A stretch of 64,000 nt of DNA from Dentipellis sp. KUC8613 (lineage: Eukaryota > Basidiomycota > Agaricomycetes > Russulales > Hericiaceae), in contig NSJX01000021.1 in NCBI GenBank assembly GCA_002286715.1, forward strand, positions 357,544 to 421,543. The letters run 5' to 3'. A model generated the notes under the pieces. That model had not been told where the DNA came from and searched no databases. It saw only the letters and a list, made by a program, of their open reading frames with translations. Positions 1 to 12,100 of the stretch are shown one piece after another. A program made the translations under genes and the position numbers. Every line of letters starts with the position of its first letter. The first letter of the stretch is position 1.

Positions 1-439
1 GAATAATGCGGAGAAGGCAGCAGTTCGATTTGATCCTCTGTATCTGTATCCCTAGTCATAGTCATTGTTTTTTCGTTAGTATGTCATATTTATATCAGCC
101 GCTACGAAATGCTACTTGAATCTACTACGTCGACCACGCAGATGTGCGAGTACTTCTTGCAAAGTCAATCAATAATGTTGTAGGGAGATACATTTCATGT
201 CAAGTCATAGCACCTACAAGATACATGGTATTAAGGAATAGATAATGACGAGAAAAGGACAAAGACGGTGCCGCATCAGCTCCCAATCGACTCCCAACCC
301 CCCAGAAAGCCGTTGGTCCAAGCGTGCGGGGCTTCATGTTATGCATTGCGGCCCGAACCCTGTCCACTCTCCCACCACATCCACCTTTCATCATAGTGTC
401 ATGGAAAACTCGAGATGCATGTCGATGACAGAAACACGC
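1..439. other. gene-free 5' edge, probably 3' flank of RPL10A
   Basis: No convincing coding region, RNA gene or repeat is visible. The part next to position 440 should hold the 3' UTR and polyadenylation region of the minus-strand ribosomal protein gene. The short open frames here lack splice support and family resemblance. Confidence 0.5.
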
Positions 440-1372
440 TCAGAAGAGACGGACAGGCTTGCCCATCGTCGACTTGATGTGCAGCGACTTGACGTTCTGC
501 CAGTTCTTCTTGAGCAGGGAAACGAGGAAGTTGATGCCTGCGGAGTGAAGGTCGATTAGCGAGTATGCAAGCGCTGAGAATGGGTGCGAACATACTCAGC
601 ATGACGTTGCCGAGGACCTGGTCCTCAGTCATCTGGACGTGGCCGACGGCGACACCCAAGCACAGCACCTTCTTGAGCTGGAACTTGATGGTGGAGCGGA
701 CCTCGTTGAGCTTGTTCGCCAAGTCCTCAGCGTGCGACACGGGGGTGGGGAACTTGCCAGCTACAAGCCAGTTAGTATTAGCGTATGAAAGGGTTTACGC
801 CGGGCGTACCCTTGGAGAGACCGGGACCGAGCAGACGAGGGATCTGCTTGATGAGGGCCTCAGAGGCCAAGAAAGCATCGTACTTCTTCGCGAGCTTCTT
901 AACGAGCTTCTTGTTTTTGTTGAGCCTACAGCCGCAGTCAGATTAATAGTCAAACGACTTCGTTCAAAATACTCACTTCTTCAAGTCGTCAACGGACATG
1001 TACTCGAGGTCAATCTGCTTGGCGCGATCGATATCCGCAGCATCGGCGAGAATGCAGATGGACATGCGGGGGCGGGGGACGTTGGGCAGCCTGCAGACTA
1101 CTGTCAATTGCGGATGCTTTTCACGCGCGAAATGACACGTACTTGACAGTGCCAGAGAAACGCTTGTCCCTCTGGGGGTCGTAGTTCTTGAGACCGATCT
1201 GGAGTTCGATGGTCTCGACGAAGTTACGGTGCTTCTCGCCGTTCGCCTCGGCGAGCAGCTCCTTGATGGAGCCCCGCACGCTTGCCACTGAAAGCTTGCT
1301 GCTATTCTCCGCATCACGCCCGTCAGTATACGGCGTTCATCATCGTCTGACACGCTGAACGACGAACCTCAT
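440..1372 (-). CDS. RPL10A: 60S ribosomal protein L10a (uL1)
   Basis: uL1 is the L1-stalk protein of the large ribosomal subunit and acts in cytosolic translation. Minus-strand exons spell the family closely: a start of [17 protein letters not shown], then [20 protein letters not shown], then the conserved stretch [16 protein letters not shown], and an end of [16 protein letters not shown]. The end matches the usual eukaryotic L10a C-terminus, so the gene looks complete at about 217 residues. Exon 1 is only ATGAG (1368-1372), followed by a 69-nt GTTCGT...CAG intron (1299-1367). The join gives M-S-K, the usual L10a start. Several further short introns follow, including ones near 540-590, 760-810, 925-975 and 1095-1145. 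A split start exon is common in ribosomal protein genes. Very sure of identity, fairly sure of splice borders. Confidence 0.95.
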
Positions 1373-1911
1373 GCTTGCCTTTTGATTCCTGTAGAAGGGG
1401 ATGAGTAAAGTGGTCGGTGGCGGAAATTTTGGGTTTAGTGGCGGGCTGCGAAACTGTACAGCGTGACATGGTCGTGACTTTTCGTCACAAACAGATCCAT
1501 CGGGCAAAACGCGTTCAGCGACCAGCACAGCCACGTCGACGGCGCGACGGTCAACAATCTGTTGAAAACCACCACTGATCAACTAGCTCTCAAGCTTTTT
1601 CACCTTTCTATTGCGATTTCTGCCTCGGTATATTTTGGTTCACTTTAACACAGTAGTTGTTGATTCATCTGGTAAAGTTTGCGCAACTGGTACACTCATC
1701 CGTCGGGGAATATTGCCTTATCCACGCCGGGAGATTCGAGAAAGGCATTTTTGGTAGCGTGTTGAGATAGGTGTCTTCGACACGCTCCCCAACTTCGTAG
1801 CCGCCATAATACCCCGCGTCCAGTAACGGAATCGTGAGTCTCCTTCACCTTGCCCCCCGACGGCTGTCGTGACTGAGCGATGCACGTACGACAGTCTTAT
1901 CCGTGTCCCAA
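1373..1911. other. intergenic, upstream of RPL10A and of the first F-box gene
   Basis: Divergent spacer of about 540 bp between RPL10A (-) and the F-box-like gene (+). It should hold both promoters. I see no clear TATA box, repeat or RNA gene in it. Confidence 0.4.
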
Positions 1912-2463
1912 ATGACCGCAGACATATTCACCAATCAACTAATTCTCGATAGGATATTCTCATACCTATCTTCGAGTGACATCCTCGCGCTGTCCAGAAC
2001 CCGGCGATGCGTGAACACCATGGCAAAATCATACTTTCGGCGCGCCCTGAATATCAACCGCCGTCTCGCGCGCTTCTTCCCCGAACCTGCCGCTTTCCGC
2101 GCTCTGCAGAACCGGATCGCTGCCACGATCGCACCAGCGATTACATTTGACGATAGCTATCGCGGGGACCGGCTGGAACTACACGTGCATCGCCCGCATC
2201 TTGTCGAAATCGGGAACTTCCTCCTCGCGGCGGGCTATGAGTTTGTTCCCATGGGACGACAGAGCTCGGACTTCGAAGCTGCCACCGGTCGACTGATGCG
2301 ATTTCTTGCGCCTATGGCGAAGCGATTGGACGACACGGCCGGTCCAGTTATCGATACTTTCTTGTTCAAGAAGGCGTCAGGCGAAGGCGAGGCCGACGTC
2401 GTAGTTCAGGTCAACGTCAATCGTGTTACCAATTCTGCGGCATTCGTACGTATTCTGAACTAG
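1912..2463 (+). pseudogene. truncated F-box-type protein
   Basis: From ATG 1912 the frame encodes about 183 residues. The opening FTNQLILDRIFSYLSSSDIL resembles the F-box of the large Agaricomycete F-box family, followed by NINRRLARFFPEPAAFRALQ. The same two blocks occur in the full-length relative at 4613-5755. That gene continues after its IL-x-LRSR region into a second half starting MNFISYEKAYSLLP. Here the frame ends at TAG 2461-2463 at the equivalent point, and no counterpart of the second half is visible in 2464-2990. Using GTACGT at 2446 as a donor does not restore an open frame. I infer a truncated gene or pseudogene; a short expressed protein cannot be excluded. F-box proteins are usually substrate receptors of SCF ubiquitin ligases. 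Confidence 0.6.
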
Positions 2464-2994
2464 AACATCTCTTCTGGAGCTAACTATAACTGGAATAATA
2501 GCTGGGATAGGGTCGTACGTGAGGGTCTTCTCGGCGTTGACGAGTCGAAGCGGGGCGAGAGGTGAGTTTGAACGTGAAGCGCCGAAGTCACTTGACTTAA
2601 TTCGTGCGAGGGCAATCAGAACGCGATGTCAGAAAGCAGGGTGAGACCACTACGAAGAGAACATCGATAAGCACTGACTTCGCTCACAGCCTTCCGTCAA
2701 CACATGTCTTTTGCGGAAATGAACATCGAGCTCAAGCCTTGTTCCGAGAACGGACACGTAGTTACTCAATCCATTACCATGTCAACATCCTTCTCCTGTG
2801 AATCTCCTACGAACCCTTGTGCTGGAATCGGCAATGCAAGCAATGTAACTATTCTCACCAAATTCCCGTGAGCGACATATAAACCTTGCAGGAGCCTCTC
2901 GAATCCTCAGCAATCCACTCTCGCTTCACCACTCAGAAGACGCTGAAAACTCCTTTCAATTCTCTCAAACTTGGGCAGCAGACCCGACATCCTG
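2464..2994 (+). other. intergenic, promoter region of membrane gene A
   Basis: About 530 bp with no recognisable gene. It may contain decayed 3' sequence of the truncated F-box gene. A TATAAA at 2878-2883 lies about 112 bp before the proposed ATG of the next gene. Confidence 0.4.
2878..2883 (+). promoter_or_regulatory. candidate TATA box of membrane gene A
   Basis: TATAAA lies 112 bp upstream of the ATG at 2995, a plausible distance for a fungal promoter with a modest 5' UTR. Assigned by motif and position only. Confidence 0.4.
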
Positions 2995-4323
2995 ATGGTA
3001 TGCTTACGTGATACCGCTTGAGGACATTGTTTGCTCACGGTCGAGCCAGACATCCGTACCTGATATGGTTGGGTTCGTTGCCAATCCAAGCACTCGCGGA
3101 ACCATCCAAATATTTTGGACGTGCTTCTCCACCATCTTCATCTGCGTCTGGACCTCCCTCCACCCCGCTGTCCCCATCCCGGAATCTATGCGATCTGAAG
3201 ATTTTGTCCGAGAGGACCTCGAGCACAACAAATATGCTCTCGCCTTCTTGACCCTGTTTTTCCCGGAATCGGCGCTCGCCGGGATCGTGGCTGATTATAT
3301 CTACGCCACCCACATCGTCGAGGACGTCAACTCCGAAATCCCCAAGTGCAACTGGAACATGACGGATGCGTACTTCGCGATCATGGACGGCTACCATTTC
3401 GAAGGCAAGGTTATCAAGGCACGCCAGATTCTGGAGTGCATGCGAGACGGACGCCTCGGCGTGATGCCTTCGAATGTTGAATCCATCATGGATCGAAGCA
3501 AAACTGGCTCCCTGCAAAGGATATTCGCCTGCGCACAGGTCGCGTGGCTCCTGCTGCAATGCCTCACGCGAAGGATCGTGCATCTTCCAATGTCGGCGCT
3601 GGAAATGGGCTCAGCTGGATACAGTATCGTTGCGCTTCTCGCCTTTGGTTTGCAATGGAGCAAACCTAAGGACGTCCGGCTGCCCACTACTCTAGTATGC
3701 CAGAATCCAGCCGTGCCGTCTTCCTCACAAGCGAACTTCGTCGGTTTAGGATCCAGTTTCCAGCAACTCCCCAGATCGGGCAGGCATGGCCATAGCCTCA
3801 CCCGTAGGGCCACTCCCCCTGATCTGGTGGAGGAGGAGCGAAGGAAGAGCGAAGTTTACAGAATGCGAGAATGCGGGCGAGTCGACGATGACACACCTCA
3901 AGCCTTCCCAGTCTCTCCACGGTCCACAGTCTTTCCATGGTCTACATAAAAGCGGAATCGGCGCTCCTACGGTTCTCCAGGAAATACCCGTGGGAGATAA
4001 CGTTCGCGGTTCAAGGCATATCATGTGTCATCTTCGGCGGCTGGTATTTCTTCGCATGGAATTTTTCGTTTCCCACTGTCACGGAGTTGCACGCGTGGCG
4101 CGTGGCCTGCTTTCTCAACATTATCCCTTGCTTTCTCGCCTCGTTCATAATAATCTGTGTGCGGGATCAGGTCCCGTTCAGGAACTTCCTCGTACTGATG
4201 CTCACATGGACCCACATAGCATCGCGGATGATACTTCTGGGGATTATGTTCGCTGGCCTACGTCGCTTGCCGGAGGGTGTATTCACGACCATCGGCTGGA
4301 CAACCTTTATCCCTCATATCTAA
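2995..4323 (+). CDS. multi-pass membrane protein A of an uncharacterised basidiomycete family (frame break inside)
   Basis: Paralogue of the genes at 48312-49547 and 50521-51806. The coding exon 1 is just ATG (2995-2997). It is followed by a 52-nt intron (GTATGC...CCAG, 2998-3049), and exon 2 starts TSVPDMVGF. Visible blocks: a first hydrophobic segment ending ICVWTSLHPAVP, a second around ALAFLTLFFPESALAGIVAD, MTDAYFAIMDGY, DRSKTGSLQRIFACAQVAWL, and FGLQWSKPKDVR. The C-terminal membrane half (ISCVIFGGWYFFAWNFSFP to LRRLPEGVF and a TAA at 4321) lies in another frame. The frame must change between about 3700 and 3930, inside the variable hydrophilic linker. No consensus donor/acceptor pair that I could find restores it; the only phase-compatible GT is a weak GTCTTC at 3718. 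So either a non-consensus intron or a frameshift exists. Function unknown; location probably a cellular membrane. Confidence 0.7.
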
Positions 4324-4612
4324 TATATCTAATACATGGGCTGCTCTTTAGTAGACATTGACTTGAAAAAACTGATCTTTGTTTGTCCTGATGTGCACGT
4401 TTATTCGCCGAGGTCTCATTCAGATGAACGATCCCCAGATGTCGCCGGACGGCGGGCAGGCCGAGGCACCGGGGCCGGGCCCGGTCCTCGGAGCCCCAGT
4501 CGGCTTGCCCGACGCCGTGACGCCGGTTTGAGTCTCCCTCCACCACGGTCACGAAGTCGTACTACGGCTAGCAGACTCTCCGCTTCACTATAGGCCATAC
4601 AATCGATACCTG

Positions 4613-5755
4613 ATGTGTACAGCACTGGCTACTCGGGGGTATGTTGGATATTCTCCATTGAACCACCATTCCCAGTAGCTGAGCAGCTCTCGACGCGATC
4701 TGACCGCAGACGACATCCACCACCTCCATCTGACGACGCAGGCCCGACTTGCTTTCGTGCCGTGTTCTCGAACCGGTTGATTCTCGAGAATGTGTTTTCC
4801 TTCGCTACACCCGCCACGATATTCCATATCGGACAGGCTTGTCGCTCGGCGCACGAGATCGTGCTCGGGTGGTTGCCCTTCGCGTTCAACATCAACCGTC
4901 ATCTTTCTCAATTCTTTCACGACCCCGTTGCATTTCGAGCCTTTCAAGCTCAAACGTCCTGCTTGATCGGTGGCCTACAAGCATTGGACTTTCTTGACAG
5001 GACGCCTTTCGATGACCCGAAGGTCGCAGATCCTGTCCTGGATCTCTACGTGTATAACGATTATGTATGGGACACTGTTCGATTCCTGATCGACTGCGCT
5101 GGTTATGAAGCCAGGGAACCATGGTGCTGGGAACATACCCAACTCGAAAAGGCGCTCGAGGATGGCTCGAGGCGTCATATAAACGTCAACGCGTCGTACT
5201 CGCCCATCTTATCAATCTTGAGATCTAGGACCAGTGCGTTGACGCAACTTTCACTTTGGCCTTTGCACTGACCATGGCGCAGCGTGCACCATGAATTTCA
5301 TATCTTACGAAAAAGCATACTCTCTACTCCCGTTGACGACGTTCGAAGAGCGCCAATGTCTAGTTCTTGCCAGCGGTGCTCGGGCGATGGATTCTGCGAT
5401 AGATGAATGGGAGCCACATGGGTGGGAAATCGAGGCCCTTGAACCATATCCGCGTGAGCCACGTCGTTTCCTGGATCAAGGACATTGCTGGGTGCTCTCC
5501 TTCAACGTCTCCGGTCTCGCTTCCTCCTGCGTCCCACCAGAGGGCCCGGTATGGGGTCCACTCCCTTCGGATCCTGTGGATACGACAATATGGAAGCTCA
5601 GGCCTCTGAAACAGAAAACCAATTCCTCTGGGGATAATGACATACATGTTCTATCCTCGAACCATCTGAATTTCACTTATTGCCTGAATCATGAGAAAAC
5701 GGTAGGGGCAGCGAGATCATTTGTGATGGCCAACATCCGCCCAAACCAGAAGTAG
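4613..5755 (+). CDS. F-box-type protein, full length
   Basis: Three exons give a continuous protein. Exon 1 is 4613-4638 (MCTALATRG) and intron 1 is 4639-4709 (GTATGT...GCAG). Exon 2 carries the F-box-like VFSNRLILENVFSFATPATI, followed by NINRHLSQFFHDPVAFRAFQ. Intron 2 is 5234-5282 (GTGCGT...GCAG, 49 nt). The junction reads RSRTTCTMNFISYEKAYSLL, a typical transition in this Agaricomycete family, and the last exon ends at TAG 5753. The family is expanded in mushroom-forming fungi and is presumed to recruit substrates to SCF ubiquitin ligases. The substrate is unknown. The start is the best one that splices in frame; no ATG occurs in exon 2 before the F-box. Confidence 0.75.
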
Positions 5756-6328
5756 GATTCTTTTCGAAATGCTTTTGAAGGTCTACACTGACGTCTCTGA
5801 AGCCTTGATGCCGAACTGATATCCTTCCTCGCTCGCTGGCGCCAAGAACATGATACCAAGCTTGCAGACCAGAGAATAAAACTGTGAGCACTTGGTGCTG
5901 CAAATAAACATTCTGTTCTAACTGTCAAGCAGCTCCGCCTCGCCTTATTGGTAGTGTGCACGACGCTGCGACCTACAGGGTTTATGTACGATGAAAACCA
6001 TCATAGTCCTGTGACATTTTTTCATCCGCACACAAATCTTCTTGTTCGATTAGTGGTCGTCGTATGATTCTTGAAGGGACGCTTCTTGGAATATAGCAAA
6101 CGCCGTACCGTGTACTATCTAGTGAACTAGAGTCTAGCGTTGGCTGTAATCTAATCGTATACGTCCTGTTAGTCAGCTGATATCAAGCTTTCCCTTTCGG
6201 TCCGAGTCCTTCACTTCAACTCAACGCTCTGCCATTACAGTGCATACTTCTTCTTTTCACCACATCGTCACGAAACACGACGAACGTGAGGTAGAGGAAC
6301 AAGTAAATCCGCCCTCTTTCTACGCATC
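5756..6328. other. intergenic, promoter of VPS60
   Basis: About 570 bp with no gene, repeat or RNA recognised. It should contain the 3' flank of the F-box gene and the promoter of the following plus-strand gene. Confidence 0.4.
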
Positions 6329-7254
6329 ATGAATCGCATCTTTGGCTCGTCCTCAAGCAAGAAGCCCAAACCCACTCTCCAGGATGCCATTGCCTCCGTA
6401 CGCACCGCGCCACTGAACTCTTGTCGTGTATTCACACGTTTTAGTATAGACAGATGCACGTGTAGGATCAATAGAGGTGAAGATCAAGAAGCTTGACGGC
6501 GAGCTTGCGCGGTACAAAGAGCAGATGAGCAAGCTGCGCAACGGCCCGGGCAAGGTGCGCGTTGCCCTGAACCCGCGTCTTTAGCTACCTCTAACATTTC
6601 TATACGTGAACGGTAGGATGCGGTACAGCAGCGCGCTCTGCGCACCCTCAAGCAGAAGCGTCTGTACGAGGGGCAGCTCGCGCAACTGACGCAGCAGACG
6701 TTCAATATGGAGTCTGCCGCGCTCGCCACCGAGAATCTGCGCAATACGATGGCGACTGTCGATGCGATGAAGCAGGCGAACAAGGAGCTGAAGAGGCAGT
6801 ACGGGAAGATTGATGTTGACAAGATCGAGGTGCGTTCGTACGAGTCTGCCATTATTGCCGACTGACTGACTGACTGACCGACCATCCTCGCAGAATATGC
6901 ACTACGATATGGAGGATTTGTTGGAGCAAGCGAATGAGATCCAAGAGACGTTGGGTCGGTCGTATGCTGTGCCTGACGAGATTGACGAAGCGGATCTGGA
7001 AGCAGGTACGTTCAATGTTGCATATGCAGGTCGCAGCTGACCCCGTGGTACGATAGAACTTGATGCTCTCGCGCTGGAAGATGAAGAGGAGAGCACATCG
7101 TATCTGGCCGATCTCAACAAAGCTCCGGATTTCATCGACGAGGGCCCGGTAGAGCTTTCGGAGGTACGTGTACTCATGGCTAACGTCTGTGCAAATCCAT
7201 AACGACTTGTCTCAGCCGTCCGCCGACAAGCCCGAAGCAGTGAAGACGACATAG
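6329..7254 (+). CDS. VPS60: ESCRT-III-related Snf7-family protein Vps60 (CHMP5-like)
   Basis: Six exons: 6329-6397, 6450-6554, 6617-6829, 6894-7005, 7057-7163 and 7216-7254. They join to about 214 residues starting MNRIFGSSSSKKPKPTLQDA. The rest is charged coiled coil typical of Snf7 proteins: a basic N-terminal half (KIKKLDGELARYKEQMSKLR, ALRTLKQKRLYEGQLAQL) and an acidic C-terminal half (VDKIENMHYDMEDLLEQANE, ending in an acidic tail). The opening MNRIFG and the QQTFNMESA stretch fit Vps60/CHMP5 better than Snf7 or Vps20. Vps60 acts at late endosomes in multivesicular body sorting and in yeast binds Vta1 to stimulate the Vps4 ATPase. Length is normal, and all introns are 50-65 nt with GT-AG ends. 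Confidence 0.93.
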
Positions 7255-7488
7255 AATTTCCATCATCTGTAGTGGGCCGCGGTGATGGTATACTTGGGTT
7301 TAAGTTGTGTATTGTATGTGTATCTCGTTTGTAATATACCCCGGACTTTTTGTCTGTTCACCGAGTCGCTTGGTCGCGCGTCTGACTATCACCACATGCA
7401 TTTGGAGAAACCGCAGAATATCTATGCTATATATTGACAGGTATATAGGGATGTCTGGTCCTGATACAATGCACGTCATAATACCGGC

Positions 7489-8606
7489 TCACGACGTTTG
7501 GTTCGTCGTGGCCTCTCCATGATTCCCCTTTTTCTTCTTCTTACGTTTACGTTTTTTCTTTGGGCTAGTGTTTGCATCCTGATTATCCTCATTGTCGATT
7601 ATCGGGGGCGGGCCTGTGAGATTGAGAACAGGTAGGCTGGAGGGGAGAATGAATGGATTGTGTTGAGGCGTGGATTTGGGCGGGGAAATTTGAGATTTTG
7701 TGGGCGAAACACTGAGGCTTTGTGTGTGCGCTGTCGTTCCAGTGGTTGATGGTGTTGATTGACCCACTGCAATATTGCCTGGCGTAAGCTCATATGAAGA
7801 CGAGAAAGCGCAAGGCACAAACCCGGCGTAGTCTGAAGCCCTGATGATGTCCCTGCGACTTGCGAAGAAAGATCGCTCGCAGCCCCTGGCGGACCTGCGG
7901 ACTTGTTTTTCTTCTTTCTCTTTTTCTTGTTGGACTTCTCTTCGTGAGTTCCCGAATGATCTGGAGCTCCGCCCTGTAGGATTATCGTGTCCGGAGCCGA
8001 ACCTAGTTTGCTCACAACCGTGTCCTTGACACCGTTTTGAGAGATCACCGGCCCCGCATCCTTCATATCCACATCCTTAACCTCGGTGGGCTGGGGCTTC
8101 AGGATGTCCACCTTCTCCTTTCCTTTCTTCTTCTTTCCTCCTATTGCAAATGGGTCCACTTTCACCCTCTTGTGAATTGCACCGGCCCGACTTTCCTCCT
8201 CATCGTCATCCTCTTCAGCCTTCCCGGCCTTAGAAGAATAAACGACTTCGTCGTCTTCACGGGCGCGTTTCTTACCCGTAAGCTTGTTCTTCAGTCGCGC
8301 AGTGTCTCTGCCAGACAGGCTCGTGGCCTCCGGGAGGGGTGCACCGACTCCAAGCCTGTATGCATGAGCGTGAAGCTGGGCGTGAGACATCAACGAAACG
8401 ATAACAGGTGCTGTAAGGGCGTACCGCGGTGGTCTGCGAAGCAGCTCCTCAAGCTCTTTATCCGCGTCCTTCGATGGTTTTTTCGAGGAAGATGCGCCCG
8501 GCTTCTTCAAGGGTTTAATCCATGACGAGACGAGGTCCTGCGCAAAAGCGAGGGACATGTCAATCTGCGCCTGCAGCGTCTCGGTGTCGATCTCGTCGTC
8601 TGCCAT
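7489..8606 (-). CDS. lysine-rich nuclear protein, tentatively DUF3245-like
   Basis: ATG at 8606, stop at 7489, and one 56-nt intron (7767-7822) in phase 1. The product has about 350 residues. An N-terminal acidic helix (MADDEIDTETLQAQIDMSLA) precedes a block with RRPPRYALTAPV and YRLGVGAPLP, then LKNKLTGKKRARED. The rest is low-complexity and charged, with Lys clusters in KKKKGK, NKKKRKKKNK and the C-terminal KKKRKRKKKKK. The RPPR...LG-x-GA pattern is reminiscent of the small fungal/animal DUF3245 family, but this is from memory. The lysine clusters imply nuclear or nucleolar location. It converges with VPS60, leaving 234 bp between stops. Function unknown. Confidence 0.7.
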
Positions 8607-9146
8607 GAGTTCCGACCGAAGAGTATATGCAAAAAATACTGTTATATCAGGTCTGTGGGGGCCGCGAGAATATGTGGGGTACGTGTGAAGAGCGTCGCGG
8701 TCATGGTATGGTTCAGAGCAAAGCCTCAGTTCGCCGTGAGCGTGAACGCGACGCGCGCTTGTGGCGGCGGCTCAGTACGGCTCAGCTTTCTTGAAACCTC
8801 CCCCCACGACCGTGAAGCCGCAGCTTAACGGAAAGTACGACACAAAGCAAGAGAGTTTTGAAAGTACTGAAAATACGCGCACCTTACCACTTCTTTCGCG
8901 TTGCGGGCCTGCAATTACTCCCTTGTAGCGTACAAGGCGCCACTGAAACATCAGGCTGGGTCGCAGGGTACTCCAATCCTTCACGATTCTACAACATTGC
9001 GTCACGACTAACACAGGGAGCAGGAGCTGTACATAAGGCTGCTTTGTAGATAGGTGAGACTGCCCCTCTCATGATAATTGAAGGTGGACTAGACAGTCCG
9101 ATCTGCGCAGGCTTCAGTAGGCGTACGTCCGCCGCAGCCCGGATCT
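8607..9146. other. divergent promoter region
   Basis: 540 bp between the lysine-rich protein gene (-) and the synaptojanin-like gene (+). No coding or RNA feature is recognised. Confidence 0.4.
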
Positions 9147-12100
9147 ATGCACCTCTACCTGGGCGAAAGCCCTCGCACCATATATCTCGTTACAAGCTCG
9201 CAAGAAGAAAATGCGGGAAAGCCGAGTAAATCTCTCGTCTTCCGCGCAGCCGAGAACAACCCCTCCCAAGCTGTGGTCGAGTTCTTGAATAAGGACGAAG
9301 TCGACCTCTCCAACGTTGTTCGTTTGACAACTCGTGTCGTCAAGGGGTGTCTTGGCCTCATATCCATTGGCTCAGGTAAAGTGGTCCCTCTACTCTCCCA
9401 GCTCTACTGACCCAGGACAAAGATCTCTTCGTCGCCGTCGTAACGTCCGCTACCGAGCTCGGAAACGCGCGTCCTTCCGCCCAGGCGCCCGAAATTGTCG
9501 CCAAGATCCATGAAGTCCAGTTCTTCAGCCTAACATCCTCGACGTGGGACGACCTCACCTCCGTCGGGCCAGACGCGCTCCCCTCCCCGTCCTACGCTGA
9601 CCAGGCAGACCTCATGGCTATGCGCGCGGAATACCAATCCTCGCAACCCAACAACACGCCTCTGTTCGAGCACCCATGTGCGCCACTGACGAAGATTCTC
9701 AGCTCTGGCTCCTTTTACTACGCGCTCGGCGCGCAATGGGACATCTCGACGCGTCTGGCGGAGCGACTCGACCGCGGCATGAGTCCGACTGGCGCGTTTG
9801 ACGAGCGCTTTGTGTGGAATGAGTACATCGTGCGCAGCTTGCTCGACTTCCGCGCGCGGCTGGATGCCCAGGAGCGCGATGCGTTGGACCGGTGTCACTT
9901 TATTGTGCGCTCGCATGCTCATTCATTTATTCCTCATGACTTACCATCTTACATTTGGATGCAATAGGTCCTTGCGATACAGGGCTTCGTGGGAATGTTC
10001 ACTCTTGCTCTGCCTGCCCCGCCGACGGATGGGATGCCGACCGTCGCAACAATCTGCCTCATATCACGGCTAGGGTGGAAACGTGCTGGAACTCGTTTCA
10101 ACACGCGTGGTGTTGACGACGACGGACATTGTGCGAATTTCGTTGAGGTGTGTAAATCACCAAGGGATCGCGGATCACTGGCTCGGCGCTCATTCTTATA
10201 CAGACAGAGACGCTTCTCTCTACCGATCAGCACTGTTTCAGCTACACTCAAGTTCGTGGTAGTGTTCCATGTAAGAAGATATATGTCTATTGCAGGCGAA
10301 TAAAGACTGACGTGCGCACAGTATTCTGGGAGCAACAGGGAATCCAGACCTTCAGTCAGCGTATTCAAATCACTCGTCCACATGCATCACAGCCTGCATT
10401 CGAACGGCACTTTTCCCAACTGACGGATGAGTACGGTGCAGTGAATGCTATCAACCTGCTCGGAAGCAAAGATCATGAGGCGGCTCTTACCTCTGCATAC
10501 GCCAAGCACATCTCTATCGCAAAGAGTATTTGGGGTTCAGACATAGGTATCACCCATTTCGACTTCCATCATGCGGTCAAGCTCGGCGGGCACGACAGTG
10601 TTGTACGTGATCTCAGGTAACGTCCCTCACCGCTGGTGTATACTTGAAGGCTGCTAAACTTGGCGGGCGTGCAGACGAGTCGAGAGTGTTTCAGACAATG
10701 TTGATCGCTTTGGGTTCACGATGTGTGATGCTGGGACGGATGAGGTTATCACACATCAAAAAGGTGTCTTCCGCACAAATTGTTTGGATTGGTGTGTACT
10801 ATTCTCATACGTTGTTTTGCACGTATCTAAATTATTGCACAGCCTAGACCGTACGAATTTCGTGCAGGACATCCTCTCGCGAACCATGCTGGAGCAGTAT
10901 CTGCTTCTCGTTCGCCGTGAGTGGACGCATTCTACGGCTCTTTGGTCGTACCACCGCGAACTGTGGGCCGAGAACGGCGATGCTCTTTCGCGGATCTATG
11001 CGGGTACAGGCGCTCTCAACACGAGCTTCACACGGAGCGGAAAGCGTACTCTGGCAGGTCTGTAATTAGCGCGCATGCCCATGAAGCGGCCAATGTGAGG
11101 TGTTCTAATCGGCTCCATACGCACTCCCAGGTGTGCTCTCCGATGCGACCAAAAGCGTGTCGCGGGCGTACATCAATAATTTCCAAGACAAGGGCAAGCA
11201 GGTGGCCATCGACATGTTCCTGGTGCGTTGCATCTATCCTGTCTTGGAGAGACTAAGCCCTATTCTGAAGCCTGACTTTTCTGGGGTCAGGGTAATCTGA
11301 GCAATCAGAAGCAAGTGTCCATTTTTGACCCTATACACGACTCCGTGCGCGCGGTCTTGGAGCAGCGGTACGCCCCCTCTCGTTTCACCGGTGTGCCCGG
11401 CTGATGAACGTTTAGGCTCCCGGAATACTCGTCCACTAAGCAATGCAGCATTTTCGTGGGCACCTGGAATCTTAATGGACGGGTAGGTTCCATCCCCACC
11501 CCTTGACAGGGATAGCACTAAGGCTGCACCGACCTATTGCAGCCCCCCTCCGAATCACTCTTGCCATGGCTATTTCCGAAGCCCGGTGGGTCTTCTTCTC
11601 ACTTCTATTTCATTTTCGAACCGCGACTTACGCGTCAGCTGGCCGTTCTTCTAGGCTATCCTGAGTATGTTCCCTCAGACCTCCCGGTTTTGTTCATATG
11701 AGAGCTGAATGGCTACCTGGTCTTTAGCCCAGACATGTTCGTTCTGGGCTTCCAAGAGATAGTTCCGTTGACAGCACAACAAATCGTGCAGACAGATCCT
11801 GAGAAAAAGTGCGTTCATTTGTACGCTTCGTAGAACTTGTGTTGCCACTGCTGACCGGATTGGACCCGTCCAGGCGGATGTGGGAGACACGGATACTCGA
11901 CACCCTCGATCGCCGACCGAACAAAAAGTGTAATTACGTGCTTCTGCGCAGTGAACAGGCAAGTGTTCTCAGCGTCGGCGTTTAACTGCTGTCTCATCCA
12001 CTCGGAGCAGCTCGTTGGAACGGCATTGATTGTAGTCATGAAATCGGAATTGATTAGCGTCGTTCGCAACGTGGAAGCTACGGCACGGAAGGTCAGTTAG

